From Arthrobacter sp. OV608 (lineage in GTDB: Bacteria; Actinomycetota; Actinomycetes; Actinomycetales; Micrococcaceae): DNA of 64,000 bases. The notes below the pieces were generated by a model that did no database searches, was not told where the DNA came from, and saw only the letters and a program-made list of their open reading frames with translations. Every line of letters begins with the position of its first letter. Position 1 is the first letter of the stretch. The stretch is from the NCBI GenBank assembly GCA_900110595.1, contig FOEZ01000001.1:124001-188000 (forward strand), read 5' to 3'. The position numbers and the translations under genes were made by a program. Below are positions 26,124-37,574 of the stretch, in pieces.

Positions 26124-27647
26124 ATGCTGCTCGATGAGCTCGTGAAGACCACGGACGCCGTCGCGTCCACCCGCTCCAGGCTCGCGAAGGTGGACGCGCT
26201 GGCGGACCTGCTGCGCCGGCTGGACGCCGCGGAGATCACGACGGCGGTTGGCCTGCTCAGTGCCAGGCCGCGGCAAGGCAGGGTAGGGATCGGCTGGCGC
26301 GGCATGTCGGCGGCCATGGGGGAGCCCGCCGCTGCACCCAGCCTCACCGTGGCCGACCTCGACGCCGCATTGGACCGGCTGCTCGCCACTGCCGGTGCCG
26401 GATCAGCCGCGGAGCGCGCCGCCACCCTCCGGACACTGACCGCGGCAGCCACCGAACGCGAGCAGGCATTCATCGCCGGAGTGCTGCTAGGCGAGTTGCG
26501 GACCGGCGCGCTGGAGGGGGTACTGACTGATGCCGTGGCGCGTGCCGCCGACCGGCCGGTTGAGGCAGTTCGCCGCGCGGCCATGCTCTCCGGCAATCTC
26601 GGCGGTACGGCCCTGCTGGCGCTGACGGGCACGGCGGCCGAGCTGGATGAGGTGGGCCTCGTCGTCGGCCGTCCCGTGCAGCCCATGCTCGCCGCCACAG
26701 CGGCCAGCGTGGACGCGGCGCTTGAGGTCACGGGCGAGGCCTCCGTGGAATATAAGCTCGACGGCGCCCGCATCCAGGTGCACCGGGTTGGCGACGACGT
26801 GCGCATCTTTACCCGAACGCTCGCCGAGGTGACCCACCGCCTGCCCGAAGTGGTGGAGGTGGTGCGCGGTCTGCCGGTGCGCGACGTGATCCTCGATGGC
26901 GAGACCCTCGCCCTGGATGAGGACGGCGGGCCCCGGCCATTCCAGGAGACGATGTCGCGTTTCGGGGCGGAGGCGGCGCGGACCACCCTGCTGCACCCAT
27001 GGTTTTTCGACGTGCTGCACCTTGACGGCCGCGACCTGTTGGACGAGCCGCTGGCCACGCGGCTCGCGGTGCTCGAACGCATCGCGCCCGGGCACAGAAT
27101 CCCTGGAAAAATCACGGCTGATGCCGCTGTTGCCGGGCAAGTGTCCCGCGATGCGCTCGCCGCCGGCCACGAGGGCGTAATGGTGAAGGCCGTGGGATCG
27201 GCCTACGCGGCCGGCCGGCGTGGATCCAACTGGATCAAGGTGAAACCGGTGCTCACCTACGACCTGGTGGTGCTCGCCTGCGAGTGGGGGTCGGGGCGGC
27301 GCACCGGGCTGCTGTCCAACCTGCACCTGGGCGCGCTTGACCCCGATGGAGAGTTCGGCCCGCCGGGCGGGTACGTGATGGTGGGCAAAACCTTCAAAGG
27401 CCTCACCGACGCGTTGCTGCAATGGCAGACCGAAAGGTTCCAGGAGCTTGAGGTGCGCCGCACCGCCGGGACGGTGTGGGTGGAGCCCGTCACTGTCGTC
27501 GAGATCGCGATCGACGGCGTGCAGCAGTCCACGCGCTATCCGGGCGGGATTGCGCTCCGCTTCGCCCGGGTCAAGCGCTACCGCGACGACAAAACCGCGG
27601 CGGAGGCAGACACCATCCAAACGCTCCGCGGACTGCTCCGCTCCTAG
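26124..27647 (+). CDS. ligB: ATP-dependent DNA ligase, LigB type
   Basis: Adenylating ligase of exactly 507 residues, the length of mycobacterial LigB. The helical DNA-binding N-terminal region runs to about residue 180; the nucleotidyl lysine is K211 in EYKLDGARIQVH; motif IIIa is FFDVLHLDG, motif IV EGVMVKAVGSAY, motif V SNWIKVKP. The OB domain follows. It is an accessory ligase beside the NAD-dependent LigA expected elsewhere; a repair role is inferred. AAGACT stands 6 nt before the ATG as a poor -10. Confidence 0.92.
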   Translation: MLLDELVKTTDAVASTRSRLAKVDALADLLRRLDAAEITTAVGLLSARPRQGRVGIGWRGMSAAMGEPAAAPSLTVADLDAALDRLLATAGAGSAAERAATLRTLTAAATEREQAFIAGVLLGELRTGALEGVLTDAVARAADRPVEAVRRAAMLSGNLGGTALLALTGTAAELDEVGLVVGRPVQPMLAATAASVDAALEVTGEASVEYKLDGARIQVHRVGDDVRIFTRTLAEVTHRLPEVVEVVRGLPVRDVILDGETLALDEDGGPRPFQETMSRFGAEAARTTLLHPWFFDVLHLDGRDLLDEPLATRLAVLERIAPGHRIPGKITADAAVAGQVSRDALAAGHEGVMVKAVGSAYAAGRRGSNWIKVKPVLTYDLVVLACEWGSGRRTGLLSNLHLGALDPDGEFGPPGGYVMVGKTFKGLTDALLQWQTERFQELEVRRTAGTVWVEPVTVVEIAIDGVQQSTRYPGGIALRFARVKRYRDDKTAAEADTIQTLRGLLRS

Positions 27648-27779
27648 CCGGTCAGGCTGTTGTCTCAGCTGCGCCGCGGGCGTACGGTGGCGCTTAAGTA
27701 CGGCCGCCCGTGCATTGTAAAGAGGTCCTGAAAGCACCCGCATGGCGGGCCGGCAGGGTGGTATCCGAAAGGAGGCCAG

Positions 27780-29414
27780 GTGACAGCTGAGACAGGCCTG
27801 GACCAGGGCCGGTCAGCCTTTCGTGACCACCGGTGGACCGATGCGTTCGAAAACTTCCGCGATGCGGACCAGCGGGGTGGACTGCCGGCAGCGGACCTTG
27901 AACGGCTGGCCACGGCGGAGATCCTGACCGGCAACGCGGTGACCGGCCTGGAATCGCTCACCCGGGCCCACGAGGAGTACCTGGTCATGGGCGACATCGT
28001 GGGCGCCGCCAGGTGTGCTGGCTGGATGGCGATGCACTTAACGCATCTGGGGGAGGGGGCACGGGCCGGAGGTTGGCTGGCACGCGGCCGGAGGCTGGTG
28101 GATGAACTCGCCGAACCGGACGCGGTGCAGGGCTTCCTGCTCATCCCGCAGTGCCTGGGAATGCTGTACGGCGGCGACCCCGCAGGAGCCCTCAAGCTGT
28201 TTTCCCAGGCTGCGCAGATCGGCCAACGGTTCCAGGACAGGGACCTGTCCGCTCTCGCGCTGCTCGGTACGGGCCAGGCCACCCTGGAACTGGGCCGGCC
28301 CGAGGAGGGCCTGCGGATCTTCGATGAAGTGATGGTGGCAGTCACGGCGGGGGAACTCTCAGCAGTGCCGTCAGGGATTGCCTACTGCGCCGTGATCGGA
28401 AACTGCCACATTGCCTTCGACCTGGAACGGGCCTTGCAATGGACGGCCGCCCTCGACCGCTGGTGCCGGGACCGCCCCGACATGGTCGCCTTCAGCGGAC
28501 AATGCCAGGCCCACAGGGCAGAACTGTTCCGGCTGCACGGAGCCTGGGCGGAAGCGCTCGAAGCAGCCACCGCGGCCCAGGATCGATCCGGCCGGGGTGA
28601 TCCCCAGGCGATGTACGGGGGCCATTACCAGCAGGGCGAAGTAGAGCGGCTGACCGGGAAACTGGATCTGGCGGAAACTTCCTTCATGCAGGCGGCGCGC
28701 AGCGGTTATGAGCCGCAACCCGGACTGGCCCTGGTGTCCCTGGCGCGCGGCGAGGTGCAGCAGGCGCAGGCAATGATCCGGCGGGCCGCTGGCCTGGCTG
28801 ACGCCGCTACGCGCCGGCATCTGTTGCCCGCGCTGGTGGACATCGAGCTGGCAGTGCCTGACCTGCCCGCAGCGGGCAAGGGTGCCGCGGAACTGGGCCG
28901 CTTCGCGCAGGAGTGCCCCCTGCCCATGGTGCGGGCGGTCGCGCGCCAGGCTGAAGGAGCGGTCCGGCTGGAGGAAGGTGATCCGGGCGGCGCGGCCCAA
29001 TCCTTGCGCCAGGCCTGGCATCTCTGGCTTGAACTTGGCGTGCCGTACGAGGCTTCCCGCTGCCGGGTCCTGATCGGACGGGCCTGCCGGGATCTTGGCG
29101 ATGAGGCGTCAGCACGGATGGAGTTCGAAGCGGCGCATGCGGAGTTCCTGGAGCTGGGAGCGGCGCCGGCGGCTGCCTGGGCGGCCTCGCTGATGCCAAC
29201 GAACGACGGCGGGACTGCCGGGCCACTGACCCCCAGGGAAGCGGAGGTGCTGCGGCTCGTGGCCTCCGGCCAGGGCAACCGGGCCATTGCGGCGCTCCTT
29301 TTCCTCAGCGAAAAGACGGTGGCACGGCATATCAGCAACATCTTCCTGAAGCTGGGCCTGTCCTCGAGGGCCGCGGCCACCAGGTATGCCTTTGAACACG
29401 GGCTGGCCGGCTGA
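27780..29414 (+). CDS. LuxR-family regulator with TPR-like region
   Basis: 544 residues. Residues 1-470 are alanine/leucine-rich helical repeats of TPR/MalT-like character, with no visible P-loop, so this is not a standard LAL ATPase. Residues 480-544 form the LuxR helix-turn-helix: [51 protein letters not shown] 27780 follows AAAGGAGG. The downstream PQ-loop/flavin oxidoreductase genes are the nearest possible targets, but nothing proves this. Confidence 0.87.
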   Translation: MTAETGLDQGRSAFRDHRWTDAFENFRDADQRGGLPAADLERLATAEILTGNAVTGLESLTRAHEEYLVMGDIVGAARCAGWMAMHLTHLGEGARAGGWLARGRRLVDELAEPDAVQGFLLIPQCLGMLYGGDPAGALKLFSQAAQIGQRFQDRDLSALALLGTGQATLELGRPEEGLRIFDEVMVAVTAGELSAVPSGIAYCAVIGNCHIAFDLERALQWTAALDRWCRDRPDMVAFSGQCQAHRAELFRLHGAWAEALEAATAAQDRSGRGDPQAMYGGHYQQGEVERLTGKLDLAETSFMQAARSGYEPQPGLALVSLARGEVQQAQAMIRRAAGLADAATRRHLLPALVDIELAVPDLPAAGKGAAELGRFAQECPLPMVRAVARQAEGAVRLEEGDPGGAAQSLRQAWHLWLELGVPYEASRCRVLIGRACRDLGDEASARMEFEAAHAEFLELGAAPAAAWAASLMPTNDGGTAGPLTPREAEVLRLVASGQGNRAIAALLFLSEKTVARHISNIFLKLGLSSRAAATRYAFEHGLAG

Positions 29415-29496
29415 AGGGATCTGCACAGAATTACCCATCCAGTGCCCGCCGCGCATTTGCATAATTTCCCCGAAGCCGGGAAGAAGGCCCCGATCA

Positions 29497-29508
29497 TAGC
29501 CTCGAAGC
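29497..29508 (+). promoter_or_regulatory. Leaderless promoter of the PQ-loop-like gene
   Basis: TAGCCT (29497-29502) is 6 nt before ATG 29509. Confidence 0.5.
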
Positions 29509-29856
29509 ATGAACCTTCCAGTCCTTGCAGGCACCCTCTCGACGGTGCTCTTTGCCGTGGGAATGCTGCCAATGCTGGTGAAAGCCGCACGCACGCGGGA
29601 CCTCGCTTCCTACAGCCTGGGGAACCTGGTCCTGAGCAATGTAGCCAACGCCGTGCACTGCGTTTACGTTTTCAACCTCCCGGCCGGGCCCATCTGGGTC
29701 CTCCACCTCGCCTACGTCCTCGCCTCCGCGCTGATGCTGGCGTGGTGGCTGCGCTACCGGGAAGCGGACAGCGACGGCCGGAGCACCCGGGCAGCAGGAC
29801 ACCAGGAACGTTCAACAGCAGGCATCCCCGTTAAAGAAGCAGGAGCACAGCCATGA
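29509..29856 (+). CDS. Three-helix PQ-loop/SemiSWEET-like membrane protein
   Basis: 115 residues with helices at about 5-23, 37-57 and 60-80. The stretch FAVGMLPMLVKAARTRDLASYSLGN resembles the P-Q-SYS pattern of PQ-loop and SemiSWEET proteins, although Met-Leu-Pro-Met stands where the PQ pair is usual. The family link is tentative and transport unproven. The last 35 residues are polar. The stop overlaps the start of the flavin oxidoreductase (ATGA), so the two are co-translated. Confidence 0.65.
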   Translation: MNLPVLAGTLSTVLFAVGMLPMLVKAARTRDLASYSLGNLVLSNVANAVHCVYVFNLPAGPIWVLHLAYVLASALMLAWWLRYREADSDGRSTRAAGHQERSTAGIPVKEAGAQP

Positions 29857-30962
29857 ACAACAACAACGTGACCGGCATGCTGGACACGATCATCATCGGC
29901 GGCGGCCAGGCAGGCCTCACGGTGGGCCATCACCTGAAGAAGCAGCAACAGAACTTCCTCATCCTGGACGCAAACCCGCGCACGGGAGACGCATGGCGCC
30001 AGCGCTGGGACTCGCTCCGGGTGTTCACCCCCGCCAAGTACGACGGCCTGCCGGGCGAGCCGTTCCCGGCAGACCCGCTGTCCTTCCCCACCAAGGATGA
30101 GGTGGCCGGATACCTGGAAGGATACGCCGAACGGAACGCCCTGCCCGTGCTGCACGGCACCCGGGTGGAACGCTTGTGGCGGGAAGGCGGGCACTTCATC
30201 GCAGCAGCAGCCGACGGACGCCGCTGGGAGGCGCGCAACGCCGTCGTCGCCACCGGAGTCAGCCAGACCCCCAAGGTTCCCGGCTTCGCCACGGATCTGG
30301 CACCTTCTACGGTCCAGCTCCATTCGGCCTCCTACCGGAATCCGGGGCAGCTGCAGGACGGCTCCGTCCTGGTGGTGGGGCTGGGAAACTCGGGCGCAGA
30401 GATCGCCTTCGAAGTGAGCAGGACGCATCCCACCACTGTCGCCGGAAAGCCCGGCGGCGAACTGCCGGTGAAGCACGGGCGGGCCGCCGCCCGCTATGTG
30501 CTGCCGGTGGTGCGCTTCCTCGGCCTGCACGTCCTGAACCTCAACACTCCGGTGGGACGCAAAGTGGCGCCCGCCTTCAAGGCACACGCCGCGCCCCTGA
30601 TCCGGACTAAAACCAAGGACCTGGCCGCAGCAGGGGTGCGCTTGGTGCCACGGGTCACGGGTGTGGAGGACGGGAAGCCGGTCCTGGCGGACGGCACCCG
30701 GCTGGACGTTGCAAACGTGATCTGGTGCACCGGTTTCCGCGACGACTTCAGCTGGATCGATCCGGACCTGCTCGTGGACGGTGAGCTGCCGCGGCAGCAC
30801 CGCGGCGTGGCGCTTGATACGCCGGGTTTGTTCTTCCTGGGGCAGGAATTTTTGTACGCTGCGGCATCGGCAACACTGCCGGGAGCGGGCCGCGACGCGC
30901 GGTACTTGGCCGGAAAAATACCCTCCCTGGGTAGAATCGATGTTTTGCCTATGCGCCAGTGA
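29853..30962 (+). CDS. FAD/NAD(P)-dependent oxidoreductase, flavin monooxygenase-like
   Basis: 369 residues with two dinucleotide motifs: FAD at DTIIIGGGQAGLTVGHHL (about residues 11-28) and NADPH at VLVVGLGNSGAEIAFEVS (about 170-187). FTPAKYDGLPGEPFP and the ATG-type motif NVIWCTGFRDDFSWI (about 289-303) fit the YUCCA/CzcO-like monooxygenase group. Substrate unknown. Translationally coupled to the small membrane protein before it. Confidence 0.87.
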   Translation: MNNNNVTGMLDTIIIGGGQAGLTVGHHLKKQQQNFLILDANPRTGDAWRQRWDSLRVFTPAKYDGLPGEPFPADPLSFPTKDEVAGYLEGYAERNALPVLHGTRVERLWREGGHFIAAAADGRRWEARNAVVATGVSQTPKVPGFATDLAPSTVQLHSASYRNPGQLQDGSVLVVGLGNSGAEIAFEVSRTHPTTVAGKPGGELPVKHGRAAARYVLPVVRFLGLHVLNLNTPVGRKVAPAFKAHAAPLIRTKTKDLAAAGVRLVPRVTGVEDGKPVLADGTRLDVANVIWCTGFRDDFSWIDPDLLVDGELPRQHRGVALDTPGLFFLGQEFLYAAASATLPGAGRDARYLAGKIPSLGRIDVLPMRQ

Positions 30963-30971
30963 GGTCTATTA

Positions 30972-33050
30972 GTGTCCGTAGCGAGAACAGAGGCTGCAGC
31001 CAAACCGGTGCCCGGAGCCAGTACCAGAAGCCGGAAACCCACCTTCCGGCCCGAGGTCCAGGGGCTCCGGGCGCTCGCCGTGCTGATGGTAGTTGCCTAC
31101 CATGTGTGGCTTGGCCGGGTGTCCGGCGGCGTGGATATTTTCCTGCTGATCTCGGCCTTCCTGCTCACACTGTCGTTCGTCCGGAAAGCCGAGGCCGGGC
31201 GTCCTTTCGGCCTCGTGGCGCACTGGCTGCACCTGTTCAAGCGGCTGTTGCCGGCCGCCGTCGTGGTGATCCTGGGCGTCCTTGCCGGAACCTGGCTGAT
31301 CCTGCCGCAGAGCCGCTGGCCGCAGGTGCTGGACCAGGCCTGGGCCTCCCTCCTGTACAGCCAGAACTGGCTGCTCGCCGACACCGCCGTTGACTACTAC
31401 GCCCAGGACCACGCCGGGGCCAGCCCCCTCCAGCACTTCTGGTCGCTCTCCATCCAGGGCCAGGTGTTCATCCTCTGGCCGCTGGTCTTCGCGGGAACTG
31501 CGGGGCTGCTGGTGCTCCTGCGCCGGGTTCCTGCCTGTGCCGGCATAACCTACCGCGGGCTGCTTGCGGTGGTCTTCGGCGCCGTCTTTGCCTGGTCGCT
31601 CGCCTACTCGGTGGAGCAGACCGCCACCAACCAGGCGTACGCCTACTTCGACACCCGCGCCCGCCTCTGGGAGTTCGCCCTCGGGTCCCTGCTGGCCCTC
31701 GCGCTGCCCTACCTCAAACCCGCACGGGGCCTGCGGGTAGTGCTGGGCTGGGCCGGGCTGGCTGCCATGGTCTCGTGCGGCCTGCTGCTGACCGTGGACC
31801 GTTCCTTCCCCGGATACGTCGCGCTGTGGCCCACGCTGGCCGGCGCCGCCATCATTACGGCCGGGCAGACCGGGAGCCGCTTCGGCGTGGACAGGTTCCT
31901 CAGCAGCAAGCCGCTGGTGGCACTGGGGGATAATTCCTACGCGCTGTACCTGTGGCACTGGCCGGTCCTTGTCCTTGCGCTCGCCGCCACCGGCGTGGAG
32001 GCACCCAACCTGGTCCAGGGCCTCGCCATCGTCGGGGCCTCCGTGGTCCTGGCCGTCCTCACCACCCGCTTCGTGGAGAAGCCGCTGCGGGACTGGCACT
32101 GGCCGAAACTGCGCGCGTGGCGCACCGCCGTCGTGATTGTTGCCTGCGGCGCCCTGCTGGCAGGTCCCGTGGCCGTTTGGCAGACCACGCTCACCGCTGA
32201 GGAAAGCGCGACGGCGGCACAGCCGCGGGAGCTCACGCCCGGGGCCGCGGCGCTAAGCCCCGGGAACGCCGCCGTACCCGCCCCTGACGCCAGGATCATT
32301 CCGGGCCCCGCCGCTCTGGACAACGACTGGGCCGGCATCCAGGACCCGTGCGTCGGTGCCAACGCCACCCTTGATCCCATCCTCGAAGGCTGCCGGCAGG
32401 CGGTTCCGGAGGGGGAGGTGACCAAGCGCATCGTGGTCCTGGGGGATTCGCACTCGCAGCAGTACCTGGGCGCCCTCGCGCCCATCGCGGCAGCACGCGG
32501 CTGGGAACTGGTAACGCTGCTGATGCCGGCATGCCGCTTCGGTGCAGAATCGGAGACCCGCAACGCTGAGTGCAACGCCTACAACCAGGCCAGCGCCGCC
32601 TACGTCCTGGAACACCGGCCGGACGCAGTGTTCACCGTGGCATCGCTGACCCATGAAGAAGCGCCGTTCGAGACCGAGGTGCCCGGCTACCTGGACGGCG
32701 TCCGGCAGTTCGCGGACGCGGGCATCGAGATCGTAGGGATCCGGGACAACCCGCGGTTCACTTTCAACATGCCCGAGTGCGTGCAGCGCAACGGCGCAGA
32801 CGCCCACGAATGCAGCGTCCCTGTGGAGGAGTCCTTGGCGGACCCGTCCCCGCTGGAGGCCTACCGGGGCAAAGTCGAGGGGCTCCACCTGATGGACCTG
32901 AGCGACTTCATCTGCGCCCGCGGCATCTGCCCGGGCGTGGTGGGGAATGTGTATGTCTATAAGGATGACAACCACCTCACCCGGACTTATGTGGAGACCA
33001 TGATCCCCATGTTCGATCAGCGCCTCCTCGCCGCCACAGGCTGGAGCTGA
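30972..33050 (+). CDS. OafA/YrhL-type O-acyltransferase with SGNH domain
   Basis: 692 residues. Residues 25-385 form the acyltransferase-3 membrane domain of about ten helices: FRPEVQGLRALAVLMVVAYHVW with the catalytic His, and ALGDNSYALYLWHWPVLV. A Pro/Ala-rich link leads to an extracellular SGNH hydrolase-like domain with VVLGDSHSQQYLGAL (Ser about residue 496) and a closing DDNHLTRTYVE (Asp-His). Such fusions O-acetylate cell-envelope polysaccharide or peptidoglycan; the substrate here is unknown. GTG 30972 has GAGG 8 nt upstream. Confidence 0.9.
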   Translation: MSVARTEAAAKPVPGASTRSRKPTFRPEVQGLRALAVLMVVAYHVWLGRVSGGVDIFLLISAFLLTLSFVRKAEAGRPFGLVAHWLHLFKRLLPAAVVVILGVLAGTWLILPQSRWPQVLDQAWASLLYSQNWLLADTAVDYYAQDHAGASPLQHFWSLSIQGQVFILWPLVFAGTAGLLVLLRRVPACAGITYRGLLAVVFGAVFAWSLAYSVEQTATNQAYAYFDTRARLWEFALGSLLALALPYLKPARGLRVVLGWAGLAAMVSCGLLLTVDRSFPGYVALWPTLAGAAIITAGQTGSRFGVDRFLSSKPLVALGDNSYALYLWHWPVLVLALAATGVEAPNLVQGLAIVGASVVLAVLTTRFVEKPLRDWHWPKLRAWRTAVVIVACGALLAGPVAVWQTTLTAEESATAAQPRELTPGAAALSPGNAAVPAPDARIIPGPAALDNDWAGIQDPCVGANATLDPILEGCRQAVPEGEVTKRIVVLGDSHSQQYLGALAPIAAARGWELVTLLMPACRFGAESETRNAECNAYNQASAAYVLEHRPDAVFTVASLTHEEAPFETEVPGYLDGVRQFADAGIEIVGIRDNPRFTFNMPECVQRNGADAHECSVPVEESLADPSPLEAYRGKVEGLHLMDLSDFICARGICPGVVGNVYVYKDDNHLTRTYVETMIPMFDQRLLAATGWS

Positions 33051-33143
33051 AGAGTTAGCCCGCGGCTGGGACGTTAGGGAGCGGGCGGGGCGTGCGGTTG
33101 CTCACATTGCCGGCTTGGAATAGGGGGATCGGCGCCAAGGTTC

Positions 33144-34799
<1,656 letters not shown>

Positions 34800-34802
34800 T
34801 CC

Positions 34803-34930
34803 CCGGCGCCTCCCTGACCTTGCTTCGCTGCGGCCAGGGAACCCTGGCGCCGTGGGCCCAACCGGCGCGTCCCTGACCTTGCTTCGCTGCGGCCAGGGAA
34901 CCCTGGCGCCGTGGGCCCAACCGGCGCCTT
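34803..34930 (+). repeat. 59-bp tandem repeat after guaB (two units plus a fragment)
   Basis: Units 34803-34861 and 34862-34920 differ at a single base, and a third begins CCGGCGC at 34921. Each contains CCCTGACC...GGCCAGGG and, overlapping it, GCCAGGG-AA-CCCTGGC, so the RNA or DNA can fold in alternative ways. A diverged single copy lies at 37482-37535. The remainder of 34931-34999 shows no feature. Confidence 0.85.
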
Positions 34931-34999
34931 CCGGGACCCGGTGGTTGGGGTTGTCGTAACCCGATTTCGGCACACTCAACCGCCGGGATCTGCCGCCAC

Positions 35000-35011
35000 T
35001 AGGCTGATCTC
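35000..35011 (+). promoter_or_regulatory. Leaderless promoter of the ABC exporter gene
   Basis: TAGGCT (35000-35005) is 6 nt before ATG 35012. Confidence 0.5.
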
Positions 35012-36871
35012 ATGCCCCCATCACGCCATCCGGCGGAACTGACCCCCAAGCGGGAACCCTCGCGGCGCCTGGCCCTTCGCCCTTACGCCCGGGCCGTAGC
35101 CCAGGTGTTGCGGGTCAGTTTCCGCGCCTCCCCGGGCGCCGTCATCATGAAGGTGCTCGGCTCTCTGATCTCGGCCGTGCTACCCCTGGTGACCACGTAC
35201 TTCGCCGCGCTCACCACCACGGCCCTGGCAGCCGCTTACTCCGGTGACGCCGGGGCGGGCCAACTGGCAATTGTCTACGTCATCATCACCGCCGCGCTCG
35301 GCCTCTTCTGGGGCGCCTTCAACAGCGTGGACCGCTACATCCAGCAGCTGATGAGCTTCAAGGTGGGCGCCATCGTGGGCGACCAGATGTACGAGCGGTT
35401 CCTCGCGCTCGAGTTCTGGCGCTACGACGACAAAGAAACCGTTGACCTGTACGACCGCGCCAAACGCTTCTCCGACTCCTACGCCCGCGTGCTGGACCGG
35501 ATTGCCGCCATCTTCACCCAGCTCGTTTCCGTGGTCCTCGCCGTGGGAGCCCTGCTGCTGGTCAGCTGGTGGATCGCGGTGATTGTCCTGGTGGCGATTG
35601 TGCCCAGCGTCTACCTGCAGTTCAAGCTGTCCCGGGAGCAGATCGCGCACTGGAACACGCAGGTGGACTCCCGGCGGCAGCGCCGGATGATCGAACAGAA
35701 CCTGCTCCGGCCGCAGCACATCGCCGAGATGCGGCTGTACGGCATCGTGGGCTTCCTGATGGATCTCCGTTCCCGCCTGCGCGACGCCGACGAGCGCCGC
35801 CGTCTTGATTTCCAGCGCCGCTACATCCCCAAGCAGCTTGCCGCCGACGCCCTCCAGTACGGCGCAGAAGTGGTCTCGTTGATCTGGGTGGTGGGGCAAA
35901 TCATCACCCGCGCACAGCCGGTGGGCCAGTTCCTGTACGTGCAGCAGATCGTCAGCCGAGCGCTGTCCACGGCCAACAACCTGGTCTCCTCCCTCAGCTC
36001 CATCGACGAGGACCTGGCAAACCTGAAGGATTATGAGCTGTTTATGGCATTGCCGGTGCACTCAGAGCACGCCCCGCCCCTGCTGGAGGCGCCGAAAACC
36101 GTTGAGCTCAAGGACATCCGGTTCACCTACACCGGCAGCGACATCGAGGTGATCCGCGGCATCAGCATGACCATCCGGGAAGGCCAGCACATCGCCATCG
36201 TGGGGGAGAACGGCGCCGGGAAGTCCACCCTGATCCGCATCCTCGCTGGCCTCTACCGGCCCGACTCCGGGCAGGTAATGCTCGACGGCGTGGACCTGGC
36301 CGCCGTCGACGTCACCTCCTGGCACCGCCACCTGGCCGTGCTGAGCCAGGAGTTCCTGAAATACGAGTTCGCCACGGCAGCGGAAAACATCTACTTCGGC
36401 GACGTCGACTCGCCCCGGGACGAGGTCCGCATCCGCAGGTCCGCCGCGGACGCCGAGGCACTGGACTTCATCAACAAGCTGCCGAACGGGCTGGACAACC
36501 ACGTCAGCAACTGGATGGAGGACCCGCGCGGACGTAAGGGCAGCGGCCTTTCCGGCGGCCAGTGGCAGCGCCTGGCGATGGCCCGGAACTTCTACCGGGA
36601 CGCCTCATTCATGGTGATGGACGAGCCGACGTCCGCCATCGACGCCCTGGCCGAGCATCGCATTTTCACCCGCCTTTTCGCGGACCGGAGCAGCACCATC
36701 ATCGCCATCAGCCACCGCCTGGCCACCATCGAAAAAGCAGACATCGTGTACATGCTGGAGGACGGCAGGATCGTGGAGCAGGGCACGCACAAGGAACTGG
36801 TCTCCCTTCGGGGCCGCTACTTCAGGATGTTCGAATCCCAAATCCCCGTCGAGGAAGCCACCGGAACTTAA
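35012..36871 (+). CDS. ABC transporter, fused permease/ATPase (exporter type)
   Basis: 619-residue half-transporter: six helices between about residues 40 and 340, and a nucleotide-binding domain from about 365 with Walker A VGENGAGKSTLI, Q-loop LSQEF, signature SGLSGGQWQRLAMAR, Walker B FMVMDEPTSAIDA and switch ISHRL. It probably homodimerises. The D-loop reads SAIDA rather than the common SALDP. Substrate unknown; relatives export lipids, peptides or drugs. Its end touches the convergent gene at 36868. Confidence 0.92.
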   Translation: MPPSRHPAELTPKREPSRRLALRPYARAVAQVLRVSFRASPGAVIMKVLGSLISAVLPLVTTYFAALTTTALAAAYSGDAGAGQLAIVYVIITAALGLFWGAFNSVDRYIQQLMSFKVGAIVGDQMYERFLALEFWRYDDKETVDLYDRAKRFSDSYARVLDRIAAIFTQLVSVVLAVGALLLVSWWIAVIVLVAIVPSVYLQFKLSREQIAHWNTQVDSRRQRRMIEQNLLRPQHIAEMRLYGIVGFLMDLRSRLRDADERRRLDFQRRYIPKQLAADALQYGAEVVSLIWVVGQIITRAQPVGQFLYVQQIVSRALSTANNLVSSLSSIDEDLANLKDYELFMALPVHSEHAPPLLEAPKTVELKDIRFTYTGSDIEVIRGISMTIREGQHIAIVGENGAGKSTLIRILAGLYRPDSGQVMLDGVDLAAVDVTSWHRHLAVLSQEFLKYEFATAAENIYFGDVDSPRDEVRIRRSAADAEALDFINKLPNGLDNHVSNWMEDPRGRKGSGLSGGQWQRLAMARNFYRDASFMVMDEPTSAIDALAEHRIFTRLFADRSSTIIAISHRLATIEKADIVYMLEDGRIVEQGTHKELVSLRGRYFRMFESQIPVEEATGT

Positions 36872-37407
36872 GTCTCCACAATGGTGGTGCGGACCTGGGC
36901 CAAGCTGGGACGGGGCGGGACGCTGCTGAAGCCAAAAGTCACGGCCGGTGCAATGGGCGCCAGCGGGCCGGCGTCGGCGCCCTTCCAGTGGACGACGGCG
37001 GACGCAACGGCATGGAGGTCGCTCACCCCGTAAAACTCCCGCCTGCCGCTACCCGCAGTACCGGCAGTCCGGGAGCCCCCGCTGAGCAAACCCGCTACCG
37101 GGCTGACAGCCCGCAGCCACCGGGGATGGACGGCGAGGGGGCGCGGGACTGCCCGCAATGTGCTGCCCAGGAGCGTCCGCCCGCCGAAGCGTGCGCTGAT
37201 GGCCAGCGGGCCGGCGTCAACTGTCAAAGCCAGGTGCTCCAGCCGGGCTGAAACACCAACCACCCGGACTTCGTCAAAACTGTAGGTGCTTGAGATGAAG
37301 TCAGCCACGTCCTGCGTGGGCGCGAGCAGCAGCCTGTGCCCGGAGGGCTCCTGCACCATGACGTCGGCGAACGGACCAAACGGGGAGGAGTCCCAGATTC
37401 CCACCAC
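36868..37407 (-). CDS. Hypothetical protein, possibly missing its original 5' end
   Basis: 179 residues from the first usable start, GTG 37407; no recognised domain. The segment VGIWDSSPFGPFADVMVQEPSGHRLLLAPTQDVADFISSTYSFDEVRV looks like a globular protein. The same frame stays open upstream through GSRWIFDGHIAGIGTGSGLRAV, without any ATG, GTG or TTG, up to a TAG at about 37486 that lies inside the repeat copy 37482-37535. The coding sense of that stretch suggests the natural N-terminus was replaced by the repeat, or that a rare start codon is used. The stop overlaps the convergent ABC gene by 4 nt. Confidence 0.55.
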   Translation of the reverse strand: MVGIWDSSPFGPFADVMVQEPSGHRLLLAPTQDVADFISSTYSFDEVRVVGVSARLEHLALTVDAGPLAISARFGGRTLLGSTLRAVPRPLAVHPRWLRAVSPVAGLLSGGSRTAGTAGSGRREFYGVSDLHAVASAVVHWKGADAGPLAPIAPAVTFGFSSVPPRPSLAQVRTTIVET

Positions 37408-37481
37408 TGCCCGCAGGCCCGATCCGGTGCCAATGCCGGCAATATGGCCGTCGAAGATCCAGCGGCTGCCCTCCCCACCGT

Positions 37482-37535
37482 CCCCCTAACCTCGCAAGCT
37501 CGGCCAGGGAACCCTGACGGCGTGGGCCCAGCCTT
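37482..37535 (+). repeat. Diverged single copy of the 59-bp repeat
   Basis: CCTAACCTCGCAAGCT-CGGCCAGGGAACCCTG-ACGGCGTGGGCCCA corresponds to the guaB downstream units, with a changed loop. It lies between the 36868 gene and guaB3. Confidence 0.75.
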
Positions 37536-37562
37536 CAGACAGGGACAGCACTGCGGCTGGGA

Positions 37563-37574
37563 TAACCTAGAGCA
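37563..37574 (+). promoter_or_regulatory. Leaderless promoter of guaB3
   Basis: TAACCT (37563-37568) is 6 nt before GTG 37575. Confidence 0.55.

Noticed and set aside
33108..33125. GCTCACATTGCCGGC after the acyltransferase gene as a single degenerate copy of the 32-bp repeat core
   Set aside because: Too many differences and no second copy at 32 bp; cannot be separated from chance.
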